Shown one piece after another: positions 11,066 to 19,373 of a stretch of DNA of 59,059 nt; the stretch's first letter is position 1; the number at the start of each line of letters is the position of its first letter. Made by a program: the position numbers and the translations under genes. The notes under the pieces are model-generated. The model saw nothing but the letters and a program-made list of their open reading frames with translations. It was not told the DNA's origin and did no database searches. Source of the DNA: Pseudomonadota bacterium (GTDB lineage: Bacteria > Pseudomonadota > Gammaproteobacteria > CALCKW01); NCBI GenBank assembly GCA_039196715.1, contig JBCCUP010000026.1:1-59059 (forward strand). The letters run 5' to 3'.

Positions 11066-11882
11066 ACCGGAGTGGGTCGGCGCGGCCTTCGATGCGGCCA
11101 TGCTCAGCGGCAGCCCGCCAGCCCTGCTGCGGTTTCGCAGTCGTGTGGAGCAGTTCCACGCGGTCGTCTCGGTGCGTGCCGCTCTCGACACGGAGCCGAG
11201 TCCGGGCCGTGCTGCACGCGTGCTGCGTCAGCGCGAGGCACTGCGTGCACTGGCGCGCCGGGGCGAAGCGCTCGCGCATTGGCACCGGCTGACGCGCTGG
11301 CTCGAGCGTGTCGAGCGCGCTGTGGGCGCGGACAAACACGCGGCTGCAGCGGTGCGTCGGTTGCGCAAGCGCGCCGTGCACCGGTGCACGAAAGCGGCCG
11401 ACCGCTATCGCCTCTGGCTCTCGCAGCCGGCCTGCCGTCGCCACCGCAACACGGTGGTGCGTGCGCTCGCGCGCACACCGTCCTGGGCCCTCGAACCCGG
11501 CGTCGGTGCCACCGCCTTTGCGCAATTTGTGGCGTCCGTGTCGACGGTAGACCACGACGACTGGGACGCCGTCGATGCCGCCTGGCGAGCGAGCGCCGGC
11601 TGGCTGGCGGTCGGGGCTCCGCTCGACGCGGTGAAGCGAGTCGCGTTGGTCCGCGTGCACCGTGGGCTGCAGCGCCAGCGCATCGCGCGGCGGCTCGCCG
11701 AGCGCTTGCACGCGTTGGCTGAACGTGAGCCGGCGCTGGCTGACACCGTAGAGCGCATTCAACCCCTCCTCGCCGGGCGCACGACAGACGTGCGCGGCGT
11801 GACCCTGGACGCGACGCTGATGCTTCAGCTGCCCTTGCGCGCGCGGTTTGTGCCGGGGCCCGCCGTCGGCCTCGCCGCCTGA
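11058..11882 (+). CDS. Unknown all-helical Arg-rich protein, possibly CHAD-like
   Basis: 274 residues. I do not recognise this protein with confidence. It is rich in Ala, Arg and Leu, has no signal peptide or membrane segment, and reads as long amphipathic helices with many Arg and scattered His (FRSRVEQFHAVV near residue 27, RRLRKRAVHRCTKAADRY near 100). That make-up recalls CHAD domains, which bind polyphosphate, but the conserved CHAD signature is not clear. It overlaps the thioesterase gene by eight bases and sits 28 bases before the ABC ATPase gene, so it is probably co-expressed with both. Confidence 0.6.
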   Translation: MREPEWVGAAFDAAMLSGSPPALLRFRSRVEQFHAVVSVRAALDTEPSPGRAARVLRQREALRALARRGEALAHWHRLTRWLERVERAVGADKHAAAAVRRLRKRAVHRCTKAADRYRLWLSQPACRRHRNTVVRALARTPSWALEPGVGATAFAQFVASVSTVDHDDWDAVDAAWRASAGWLAVGAPLDAVKRVALVRVHRGLQRQRIARRLAERLHALAEREPALADTVERIQPLLAGRTTDVRGVTLDATLMLQLPLRARFVPGPAVGLAA

Positions 11883-11910
11883 GACGGGCAGTCGATCGAA
11901 TGATGACGCC

Positions 11911-12843
11911 ATGACAGCCGCGCTGAGGGTGCGTGGACTCGAAAAGCACTGGCCCGGCGGGCAGCGCGCGCTCGACGGCATCGACCTGCAGATCGAGGCC
12001 GGCGACTTCTATGCCCTGCTTGGACCGAACGGCGCCGGCAAGTCCACGGCCATCGGCATCGTGTCCTCGTTGGTGTCGAAGACGGCCGGGCGGGTCTCGG
12101 TGTTCGGCCACGACCTCGACACCGACCCGTACGCCGTGCGGCAGGCGATCGGGCTCGTGCCCCAGGAGTTCAACATGAACACCTGGGAGGTCATCCGCGA
12201 GGTGTTGATCAACCAGGCCGGGTTTTACGGTGTGCCGCGCCGCACGGCGGTGGGGCGCGCGGACGAGAGCCTGGCGGCGTTGGGCCTCCACGAGCGGCGA
12301 TTCGACCACGTGCGGCAGTTGTCGGGCGGCATGCGGCGTCGGCTGATGATCGCGCGCGCGCTCGTGCACCGCCCGCAACTCCTGATACTCGACGAACCCA
12401 CGGCCGGTGTCGACATCGAGATTCGCCGGGCAACCTGGGAACTGCTTCGAGCGCTGAACGCCGAAGGCACCACCGTTCTGCTCACCACCCACTACCTCGA
12501 GGAGGCCGAGGCGATGTGCCGCACCGTGGGCATCATCGATCAGGGTCGGATCATCGAGCAGGGTCCGGTGGCCGAGCTGCTGAGCCAGGCCGCCGTCCAG
12601 ACCTTCATTCTCGACCTGGCCGAACCGATCGAACGGGCGCCGCAGTTCGAGGGCATGGCCTGCGCGCTCGAAGGCGACAGCGGACAACGCCTGCGGGTGA
12701 GTGTGGCGCGGGACGTGGCGCTCAACAGCGTGTTCAGTGCCTTGAGCCAGGTCGGCATCGCCGTGTTGTCGATGCGCAACCAACAGAACCGTCTGGAGGA
12801 ATTCTTCCTCCGGCGCATCGGACAGGTGGCGCCCCATGACTGA
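11911..12843 (+). CDS. ABC-2 transporter ATP-binding protein (YadG-like)
   Basis: 310 residues from the ATG at 11911, where the domain begins (ALRVRGLEKHWPGG). Walker A GPNGAGKST, Q-loop in VPQEFNMN, signature LSGGMRRRLMIARAL, Walker B LLILDEPTAGVD and H-loop TTHYLEEAE are all intact, followed by a C-terminal extension typical of drug/polysaccharide exporter ATPases. The sequence NMNTWEVIREVLINQAGFYGV is characteristic of the YadG subgroup. Its stop overlaps the permease start by eight bases. Together they form a YadGH-type exporter; the cargo is unknown. Confidence 0.93.
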   Translation: MTAALRVRGLEKHWPGGQRALDGIDLQIEAGDFYALLGPNGAGKSTAIGIVSSLVSKTAGRVSVFGHDLDTDPYAVRQAIGLVPQEFNMNTWEVIREVLINQAGFYGVPRRTAVGRADESLAALGLHERRFDHVRQLSGGMRRRLMIARALVHRPQLLILDEPTAGVDIEIRRATWELLRALNAEGTTVLLTTHYLEEAEAMCRTVGIIDQGRIIEQGPVAELLSQAAVQTFILDLAEPIERAPQFEGMACALEGDSGQRLRVSVARDVALNSVFSALSQVGIAVLSMRNQQNRLEEFFLRRIGQVAPHD

Positions 12844-13618
12844 ACGGGCCGACGCCGACCACTGGGTGGCCTACACCACACTGGTGACCCGCGAAGTGCG
12901 GCGATTCATGCGGATCTGGGTGCAGACGCTGGTGCCTGCCGGCGTCAATGCACTGCTGTATTTCGTCATTTTCGGCAGCTTGATCGGCGCGCGCGTCGGC
13001 GAGTTGCAGGGTGTGCGCTACATCGATTACCTGGTACCCGGTATCGTGCTGATGTCGGTGATCCTCAACAGTTACAACAACGTGGTCAGCTCGTTCTTCA
13101 GTGCCAAGCAACAGCGTTACCTCGAGGAGATCCTCGTCTCGCCGATGGGCAGTGTCGCGGTGCTGGCCGGCTACGTGAGCGGCGGGGTGGTGCGCGGGCT
13201 GTGCGTGGGGGTGATCGTGCTGGCGGTGGCGTCGGGGTTCAGCGATATCCCCATCCACAACGTGGCCGGGGTGTTCGCCTACACGGTGCTCACGGCGACC
13301 CTGTTCGCGACGCTCGGTCTGATGAACGCAGTGTTTGCGCGCAACTTCGACGACATCAGCATCGTGCCCAATTTCGTGCTCACCCCGCTGACGTATTTCG
13401 GCGGGGTGTTCTACTCGATTTCCCTGTTGCCCCCGTTTTGGCAGGTGCTCTCCGAACTCAATCCCTTGTTCTACATCATCAACGGCTTCCGCCACAGCAT
13501 GCTCGGTGTCGCCGACATCACCTCCGGCGTGGCGCTGGCGGTCACGTCGTTGCTGGTGTGTGCGGCGCTCGGCCTCGCGTGGTGGATGATCGACCGCGGT
13601 ATCCGCATCAAGTCCTGA
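12836..13618 (+). CDS. ABC-2 type permease (YadH-like)
   Basis: 260 residues with six predicted membrane segments. The ABC-2 signature region PLTYFGGVFYSISLLPPFWQ, the following Pro/Phe segment and the closing LNPLFYIINGFRHSMLG match the YadH/NodJ group. It acts in the inner membrane with the ATPase encoded just before it. The gene overlaps its partner by eight bases and is followed after 14 bases by a methyltransferase gene. Confidence 0.93.
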   Translation: MTERADADHWVAYTTLVTREVRRFMRIWVQTLVPAGVNALLYFVIFGSLIGARVGELQGVRYIDYLVPGIVLMSVILNSYNNVVSSFFSAKQQRYLEEILVSPMGSVAVLAGYVSGGVVRGLCVGVIVLAVASGFSDIPIHNVAGVFAYTVLTATLFATLGLMNAVFARNFDDISIVPNFVLTPLTYFGGVFYSISLLPPFWQVLSELNPLFYIINGFRHSMLGVADITSGVALAVTSLLVCAALGLAWWMIDRGIRIKS

Positions 13619-13632
13619 GAGGAACCCAGCCC

Positions 13633-14451
13633 ATGCCAGCCAAACGCAAACGCATGCCCACAGCGGACACCGTCGACCGCCATGTGCTGTACCAGCAATC
13701 CGTGCAGGCGCCGTCGTTCGAACTCGACTTCATGCACACGGTGTTCAAGGCCTGCCGCAAACGGGCACCGCGCAGCATGCGCGAGGACTTCTGTGGCACC
13801 GCGCTGGCGTGCGCTCAGTGGGTCGAACGGCACCGCGAAAACACGGCGGTCGGTGTCGACCTCGATCGCGAGGTGCTCGCCTGGGGCGAGCTGCACAACC
13901 TCGGCGGCCTGAAACGATCGCAGCGCGAACGCGTGTCGCTGCAGGTGAAAGACGTTCTGCGCGTCGGCACGCGCGTGCAATACGATTTCATCCAGGCGCT
14001 GAACTTCAGCTATTGGATTCTGATGGAACGCGCCCAGCTCCTGGCCTACTTCAAACGCGTGCGCAAGGCGCTCAAGCCCGACGGGATACTCTTTCTGGAC
14101 GCGTTCGGCGGCTATGCGGCACACAAGACCGGCATCGAGCGCCGTGAGGTCGACGGCTTCGTCTACGAGTGGGAGCAGGCGACGTTCAACCCGGTGACGA
14201 ACCGGATGCAGTGCTACATCCATTTCGCGTTCAAAGACAAGAGTCGGTTGGACCGGGCCTACAGCTACCGCTGGCGTCTCTGGGGGGCGGCTGAGATACG
14301 CGATCTCTTGCAGGAAGCCGGGTTTGCGACCAGCCTGATGTACCTGCAGGCGTTCGACCCGGAGACCGATGAACCGATCGACGAGTATGTGTGCACGGAC
14401 GAGTGCGAGGACCATGCGTGTTGGCTCGGTTACATCGTCGCGTTGCGCTGA
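13633..14451 (+). CDS. Class I SAM-dependent methyltransferase
   Basis: 272 residues from the ATG at 13633 (the frame is open further upstream but that part overlaps the permease gene). MREDFCGTALACAQWV is the glycine-poor motif I of a subgroup of class I methyltransferases, GVDLDREVLAWG contains the acidic residue that holds the SAM ribose, and LKPDGILFLDAFGG is the post-III strand. The substrate is unknown; the closing residues are Cys-rich (CTDECEDHACW), which may bind metal. Last gene of the 10041-14451 run. Confidence 0.85.
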   Translation: MPAKRKRMPTADTVDRHVLYQQSVQAPSFELDFMHTVFKACRKRAPRSMREDFCGTALACAQWVERHRENTAVGVDLDREVLAWGELHNLGGLKRSQRERVSLQVKDVLRVGTRVQYDFIQALNFSYWILMERAQLLAYFKRVRKALKPDGILFLDAFGGYAAHKTGIERREVDGFVYEWEQATFNPVTNRMQCYIHFAFKDKSRLDRAYSYRWRLWGAAEIRDLLQEAGFATSLMYLQAFDPETDEPIDEYVCTDECEDHACWLGYIVALR

Positions 14452-14496
14452 CAGGACTTCCATTTGGTTGTCAAGACGTGGTCGTGTGATTTTGTG

Positions 14497-14531
14497 AAAA
14501 AAAAAGCGCCTCAAAGGCTTGCAATGGCGCT
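14497..14531 (-). terminator. Leftward rho-independent terminator-like element
   Basis: Read on the minus strand, AGCGCC (14531-14526) pairs with GGCGCT (14510-14505) and nine T follow (14505-14497). It would stop transcription coming from the right, yet both flanking genes run rightward. The loop is 15 bases, so efficiency is uncertain. Confidence 0.45.
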
Positions 14532-14577
14532 GGAACGGTGGCAGACGGTTAAAAAACAACCACTTGGAAGCGACGCC

Positions 14578-14612
14578 TTGTCCACAGAAGTTGGGGATAA
14601 CTCTGTTGATAA
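14578..14612. other. Cluster of three DnaA-box-like 9-mers (possible origin element)
   Basis: TTGTCCACA at 14578-14586 (plus), TGGGGATAA at 14592-14600 and TGTTGATAA at 14604-14612 (both read as TTATCCCCA and TTATCAACA on the minus strand) each differ by one base from the DnaA box TTATCCACA. They lie in a 250-base non-coding gap with A/T-rich patches at 14489-14505 and 14549-14560. The arrangement resembles parts of gammaproteobacterial oriC, but the usual neighbours (dnaA, mnmG) are not here. Confidence 0.45.
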
Positions 14613-14702
14613 GCCGCCAAAGGCGCCGTTTTTCCGGGCCTCTGCTGGCGCTGGTTAAAACGTGACCAGCTGAGCAGCCCGGCCCCTGTCGAGGAGGCTG
14701 TT

Positions 14703-15350
14703 GTGTCGCAGTTGTATTTCTATTTTTCGTCGATGAACGCGGGCAAATCGACCGCTCTGCTGCAGTCCGCACACAACTACCGTGAGCAGGGCATGCAGGT
14801 GCGTCTGTTCACCGCCGCCCTCGACGACCGTTTTGGCGTGGGCCGGATTCGATCGCGGATCGGCATCGAAGCCGACGCCGACGTGTTCGACGCTGACACC
14901 GACCTGTTTGCGCTGATCGACGCGCTGCGGACACCGCACGGCCTCGCCTGTGTGCTCATTGACGAAGCGCAGTTCCTCAGTCGGCAGCAGGTCGATCAGC
15001 TGACCGCCGTGGTAGACCTGCTCGGAATCCCGGTGCTCTGTTACGGCATTCGCACGGACTTCCGCGGCGAGCTCTTCTCCGGGTCGCAGCGCCTGTTGGC
15101 GGTTGCAGACAAGCTCTACGAACTCAAGACGGTGTGCCATTGCGGGCGCAAGGCGACCATGGTGGTCCGCAAGGACGACGTCGGCCAGCCGGTCTTTGCC
15201 GGTGGCCAGGTCGAGATCGGCGGCAACGACCGCTACGAGCCGGTCTGCAGGCGCCATTTCCGCGAGGCCATGCAGCAGTGGCTGCGCCTGCACGGCAGCG
15301 CCAGGGGGACGGCCGTCGCGCCCGCAACCGCGCTCAGCGTCGACCTCTAG
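14703..15350 (+). CDS. tdk: Thymidine kinase
   Basis: 215 residues from the GTG at 14703, with GAGGAG seven bases upstream. The P-loop [10 protein letters not shown], the Asp-Glu metal motif VLIDEAQFL, the lasso region and the zinc Cys set (CHCG near residue 141 and CRRH near residue 183) are all present, as in bacterial type II thymidine kinases. It phosphorylates thymidine for nucleotide salvage in the cytosol. The AlkA-like gene follows after three bases. Confidence 0.96.
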   Translation: MSQLYFYFSSMNAGKSTALLQSAHNYREQGMQVRLFTAALDDRFGVGRIRSRIGIEADADVFDADTDLFALIDALRTPHGLACVLIDEAQFLSRQQVDQLTAVVDLLGIPVLCYGIRTDFRGELFSGSQRLLAVADKLYELKTVCHCGRKATMVVRKDDVGQPVFAGGQVEIGGNDRYEPVCRRHFREAMQQWLRLHGSARGTAVAPATALSVDL

Positions 15351-15353
15351 CTG

Positions 15354-15980
15354 ATGGGACTCAGCGAATCGACGCTGCACGCGCACCTCGACACGCTCGC
15401 GCACAGCGACCCCGATGTCGCGCGCGCGCTGGAAGCCGTCGGCTACCCGGCGCCGCGCCACCGCGATCCGGGTTTTGCCACGTTGTTTCAGGTGATCGTC
15501 TCGCAGCAGGTGTCGACCCGGGCGGCGAGCGCCATTTGGCAGCAGTGTCAGGCGAGCTTCGGCAACGAGCCGACTGCAGACGCCGTTCGCGCGGCGACGC
15601 CAGCGCACTTGCGTGCCTGCGGTTTGAGTGCGCGCAAGTGCGAATACGCGAGCGACCTGGCTGACCGCTTCGTGTCGGGTGAACTTTCGGCTGCACAGAT
15701 TGCGGCCCTCGATGACGAAGCGGCGATTACCGCACTGACGGCCGTGCGGGGCATCGGCCGGTGGACCGCCGAGATCTACCTGCTGTTCGCCGAAGGTCGG
15801 CACGACGTCTGGCCGGCGGACGACCTCGCGATTCAGGTGGCGTTTCAGCGGCTCAAGGGGCTTGACGAGCGGCCGCGGGGGCGGGCGTTCTATGACCTCA
15901 GCGCACCCTGGTCGCCGCGGCGCGGTGCGGCGGCACTGCTGATGTGGGCGGTGTACGGCAGCGGCACGCTCGATCCCTGA
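15354..15980 (+). CDS. DNA-3-methyladenine glycosylase II-like (AlkA/HhH-GPD)
   Basis: 208 residues, the short AlkA form without the N-terminal extra domain. FQVIVSQQVSTRAA opens the HhH-GPD fold, LTAVRGIGRWTAEIYLL is the helix-hairpin-helix that holds DNA, and the catalytic Asp lies in WPADDLAIQ. It removes alkylated purines in base excision repair. Directly behind tdk and probably co-transcribed. Confidence 0.92.
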   Translation: MGLSESTLHAHLDTLAHSDPDVARALEAVGYPAPRHRDPGFATLFQVIVSQQVSTRAASAIWQQCQASFGNEPTADAVRAATPAHLRACGLSARKCEYASDLADRFVSGELSAAQIAALDDEAAITALTAVRGIGRWTAEIYLLFAEGRHDVWPADDLAIQVAFQRLKGLDERPRGRAFYDLSAPWSPRRGAAALLMWAVYGSGTLDP

Positions 15981-16062
15981 GCTCGACCCGGCACGTGGCA
16001 ACCCGTATGGCGCTGTCGGACTACGGCGGCGACACTGCTCTGAGCTAAACTCCGCGCACAAC

Positions 16063-16785
16063 GTGAAAGTTGGACATTTCGTGAAAACACTCTCTGCGAT
16101 GCTGGCAACCGTGTTCCTTGCCGTGACGCTGTTTGCCGTCGCGACGCCTTCGGCTCACGCCAGTGACGACGTCTACGACCCGTTCGAAACCTTCAACCGC
16201 AAGGTGCAGAAATTCAACGACGCCGGTGACAAGTACGTGATCAGTCCGGCTGCGCGTGCCTACCGCAAGGTCACGCCCAGCCTGTTCCGCGCCGGTGTGC
16301 GCAACTTCCTGTCCAATCTCGCGTACCCGGTCACGATCGTGAACCAGTTTCTGCAGGGCAAGGTTCGCCTCGGCATGCAGGACACGGGGCGGTTTCTGCT
16401 CAACACCACGGCCGGCATCGGCGGCTTGGTCGACGTCGCGTCCACGGTGGGCCTGGAGCACCACGACGAGGATTTCGGTCAGACGTTCGCGACCTGGGGT
16501 GTCCCGCGCGGGCCGTACATCGTGTTGCCGATCTGGGGCGGCGTGTCGTTGCGAGAGGGCATTGGCGACATCCCGGACACGCTCGTCTACCCGCCGACCC
16601 ATTTTGCCACGCAAACCGAAAGCGTCGTGCTCGGGGTCCTTTGGGCGCTCAGCCGGCGCGACGAACTGACCGGCGCGGAGCAACTGGTCACTGGCGACCG
16701 GTATCTTTTTATCCGCGATGCCTACCTGCAGCAGCGCGACTACCTGATCGCCGACGGCGAAATCGACGACCCGTTCCTCGACTGA
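16063..16785 (+). CDS. mlaA: MlaA/VacJ family outer-membrane protein without lipobox
   Basis: 240 residues from the GTG at 16063; a second GTG at 16081 gives a tidier signal peptide (MKTLSAMLATVFLAVTLF). The family signatures DPFETFNRKVQKFND, FLSNLAYPVTIVNQFLQGK, RFLLNTTAGIGGLVDVA and GQTFATWGVPRGPYIVLP are all there. MlaA sits with porins in the outer membrane and removes misplaced phospholipids. Unlike most members there is no Cys: cleavage after AHA by signal peptidase I looks more likely than lipidation. First gene of a three-gene cluster with an RND transporter and MlaC. Confidence 0.92.
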   Translation: MKVGHFVKTLSAMLATVFLAVTLFAVATPSAHASDDVYDPFETFNRKVQKFNDAGDKYVISPAARAYRKVTPSLFRAGVRNFLSNLAYPVTIVNQFLQGKVRLGMQDTGRFLLNTTAGIGGLVDVASTVGLEHHDEDFGQTFATWGVPRGPYIVLPIWGGVSLREGIGDIPDTLVYPPTHFATQTESVVLGVLWALSRRDELTGAEQLVTGDRYLFIRDAYLQQRDYLIADGEIDDPFLD

Positions 16786-16795
16786 TCTGACCGCG

Positions 16796-19312
16796 ATGTC
16801 ACAGCCCCAACCCAGCGCACCGACTTCACGCGTTCAGCGCGCTGCCGATGCCATCGTGGCACTGCGCTGGCCCGTGCTCTGCGTGACGGTTCTCGCGCTG
16901 CTTGCCGCGTCGGTGTTGGCGCCACGCTTTCGTTTTGACGCCTCGGCCGACACGCTTGTGGCGCGGTCTGATCCGGACTTGCGGTACTACCAGGCGCTCA
17001 CGGAGCGCTTCGGCGACGAGGAGTTCATCTTCCTGATTTACGCGCCGCACGACGGGGTGCTGTTGTCTGAGACGTCGATCGCGCGACTGCGTGTGCTGCA
17101 GGATGAAATCAGCGCCACACCCGGCGTGCGCAGCGTTTTCAGTGTGCTCGATGCGCCGTTGTTGAAGAGCCCGCCGGTGTCGTTGCTCGATCTGCTCAAC
17201 GGGTTTCGCACGCTGACAAGCGGGGATGTCGACCTCGAACTCGCGGCCGAAGAGCTGCGCACCAGCCCCTTGTTCAGCGATCTGCTGGTGTCTTCGGACG
17301 GGCGCAGTACGGCGTTGCGCATCGACCTCGAGACGGACGCGGAGCTCGCGGCCCTGCACGACGAGCGTGAACGGCTGCGCGACGACCGCGATGCCGGTCG
17401 GCCGGTAGACGCCCAGGCCCTGGGCGCGGCGGAGGCCGCCTACGACGATGCGCGCGCGGCCTTCCTGGTCAAGCGCGACACGCTGCTGCGGCAATTGCGC
17501 GACTTGCGGGACCGGTACCGCGAGGACGCCACGGTGCACCTCGGTGGGGTGCCCATGGTGGCGGCTGACATGATCGACTACGTCAAACGCGACATCGCCG
17601 TCTTTGGCCTCGCAGTGCTGCTGCTGGTCATGGCGATGCTCTTTCTGTTCTTTCGGCAGTGGGTCTGGGTGTGGGTGCCGTTGTCGGTTGCGGCGGCAGC
17701 CATCCTCTCGACCGTGGGCGTGTTGGCGCTGATCCGCCAGCCCGCGACGGTCGTCTCGAGCAATTTCATGGCGTTGCTCGCGATCCTCGCGATTTCGTTC
17801 TCGATCCATCTGATTGTCCGCTACCGGGAGTTGGCGGCGCTCAACGCTGACAGCAGCCACGCCCAGCTCGTGTCCCGGGCGCTGTCGAGCAAGGTGGCAC
17901 CGCTCTTCTACACCGCACTGACCACGATCGTGGCCTTTGCGTCGCTCGGCAGCAGTGACATTCTGCCGGTGATCCACTTCGGCTGGATCATGGTGCTCGG
18001 CGTGGCTCTGGCCTTTGTAATGAGCTGCACCCTGTTCCCGGCGGTGGTTGCCCTTGCCGGCGGGGGCGCGCGCTCGGCACCGCGTCAGGATGCGTCCCCG
18101 CGTCTGACCACCTGGCTCGCGGGTCTCGCCACAGGTCACACCGGCACGGTACTCGGCGCGGCGCTGGTGGTGGCGGTGGTGACCGCAGTCGGCGTCAGCC
18201 GGCTCTCGCTCGACAACCGGTTCATCGATTATTTCCGCGCCGACAGCGAAGTGCGGCAGGGACTGGTCTACATCGACCAATACCTCGGCGGCACCGTGCC
18301 TTTCGATGTGGTGGTCCGGTTTGCGCCGTTCGAGGGTGCACTCGATGAGGACGACGACTTCGCCGAGGACACTGGCGAGGGCGACGATTTCGCCGACGAC
18401 GATTTTGCCGAAGACGGCGACTCGGGCGATGCCTTCCCGGAGCGGTACTGGTTCACCCCGGACAAACTGGCACGGCTCGACGCGTTGCACGGCCGTCTCG
18501 AGGCGATCCCGCAGGTTGGGAAGGTGTTGTCGCTTGCCAGTCTCGAGCGGGTTGGACGCGAATTTAACGACGGCGAACCGCTGAGTTCGCTGCTGATTGT
18601 CGGTGTGCTCGGTGCGTTGCCGGCCGATATCCGATCGCTGCTGATCGACCCGTATGCCAACCCGACAACGGGTGAAATGCGCCTCTCTGCTCGCATGGTG
18701 GAGAGCGGCCCACCGTTTTCCAAGGACGCGCTCATCGCGCAGATTGCCGCAGAGGCGAAGGCGGCGGGTTTCGATGTCGACGAGGTGCGCACCAGCGGCT
18801 TCATGGTGTTGTTCAACAACATGCTCAAGCAACTGTTCGAGTCGCAGACGTCGACCATCGGCTACGTGGTCGGGCTGACGTTCTGCATGTTCGCGCTCCT
18901 GCTGTGGTCGCTGCGGCTCGCCGTGCTCGGCCTGGTGCCCAACGTGCTCGCCGCGGCGGTGGTGCTGGGCGTAATGGGCCTGGCCGGCATTCCGCTCGAC
19001 ATGATGACCATCACGATTGCCGCGATCAGCGTCGGCATTGGCGTCGACAATGCGATCCACTACCTGCACCGGTTCCGCAGTGAACTCGCGGTCGATGGCG
19101 ACGTCAGAGCCGCTGTGCATCGAAGTCACGACAGCATCGGGCGGGCGCTGTACTTCGCGTCGTTCACGATCATCGCCGGCTTTTCGGTGCTTGCTTTCTC
19201 GAGCTTCGTCCCAACGATCTATTTCGGGCTCCTGACAGCCTTGGCGATGGCGCTCGCCACGCTCGCCAACCTGCTGGTTTTGCCAAGCTTGTTGGTTCGT
19301 TTCGTGCGCTGA
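16796..19312 (+). CDS. RND-superfamily lipid exporter (HpnN/MMPL-like) with acidic insert
   Basis: 838 residues built as two halves, each with one TM, a large periplasmic loop and about five TMs. The N-terminal TM is near residues 22-42, and sterol-sensing-like TM bundles lie near 265-420 and 690-835. It belongs to the single-protein RND group (COG1033 type) seen with hopanoid HpnN and mycobacterial MMPL, not to the drug pumps. Residues 517-548 in the second periplasmic loop are nearly all Asp/Glu with repeated DDFAED, which is unusual. It starts 10 bases after mlaA and precedes mlaC by 61 bases. Probable role: moving a lipid between inner membrane and the MlaC carrier. Confidence 0.85.
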   Translation: MSQPQPSAPTSRVQRAADAIVALRWPVLCVTVLALLAASVLAPRFRFDASADTLVARSDPDLRYYQALTERFGDEEFIFLIYAPHDGVLLSETSIARLRVLQDEISATPGVRSVFSVLDAPLLKSPPVSLLDLLNGFRTLTSGDVDLELAAEELRTSPLFSDLLVSSDGRSTALRIDLETDAELAALHDERERLRDDRDAGRPVDAQALGAAEAAYDDARAAFLVKRDTLLRQLRDLRDRYREDATVHLGGVPMVAADMIDYVKRDIAVFGLAVLLLVMAMLFLFFRQWVWVWVPLSVAAAAILSTVGVLALIRQPATVVSSNFMALLAILAISFSIHLIVRYRELAALNADSSHAQLVSRALSSKVAPLFYTALTTIVAFASLGSSDILPVIHFGWIMVLGVALAFVMSCTLFPAVVALAGGGARSAPRQDASPRLTTWLAGLATGHTGTVLGAALVVAVVTAVGVSRLSLDNRFIDYFRADSEVRQGLVYIDQYLGGTVPFDVVVRFAPFEGALDEDDDFAEDTGEGDDFADDDFAEDGDSGDAFPERYWFTPDKLARLDALHGRLEAIPQVGKVLSLASLERVGREFNDGEPLSSLLIVGVLGALPADIRSLLIDPYANPTTGEMRLSARMVESGPPFSKDALIAQIAAEAKAAGFDVDEVRTSGFMVLFNNMLKQLFESQTSTIGYVVGLTFCMFALLLWSLRLAVLGLVPNVLAAAVVLGVMGLAGIPLDMMTITIAAISVGIGVDNAIHYLHRFRSELAVDGDVRAAVHRSHDSIGRALYFASFTIIAGFSVLAFSSFVPTIYFGLLTALAMALATLANLLVLPSLLVRFVR

Positions 19313-19373
19313 CGCGGTAGACCGACGGACAGCGCCACGGGGTATGGGAACCGTGTCACACGGGGGAGACAAG

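Noticed and set aside
11104-12837. 577-codon minus-strand frame across the ABC ATPase and upstream gene
   Set aside because: It spans two plus-strand genes, one with complete ABC motifs, and has no recognisable domain.
13201-13632. Upstream extension of the methyltransferase frame
   Set aside because: This part overlaps the ABC permease and has no methyltransferase sequence; the domain begins after ATG 13633.
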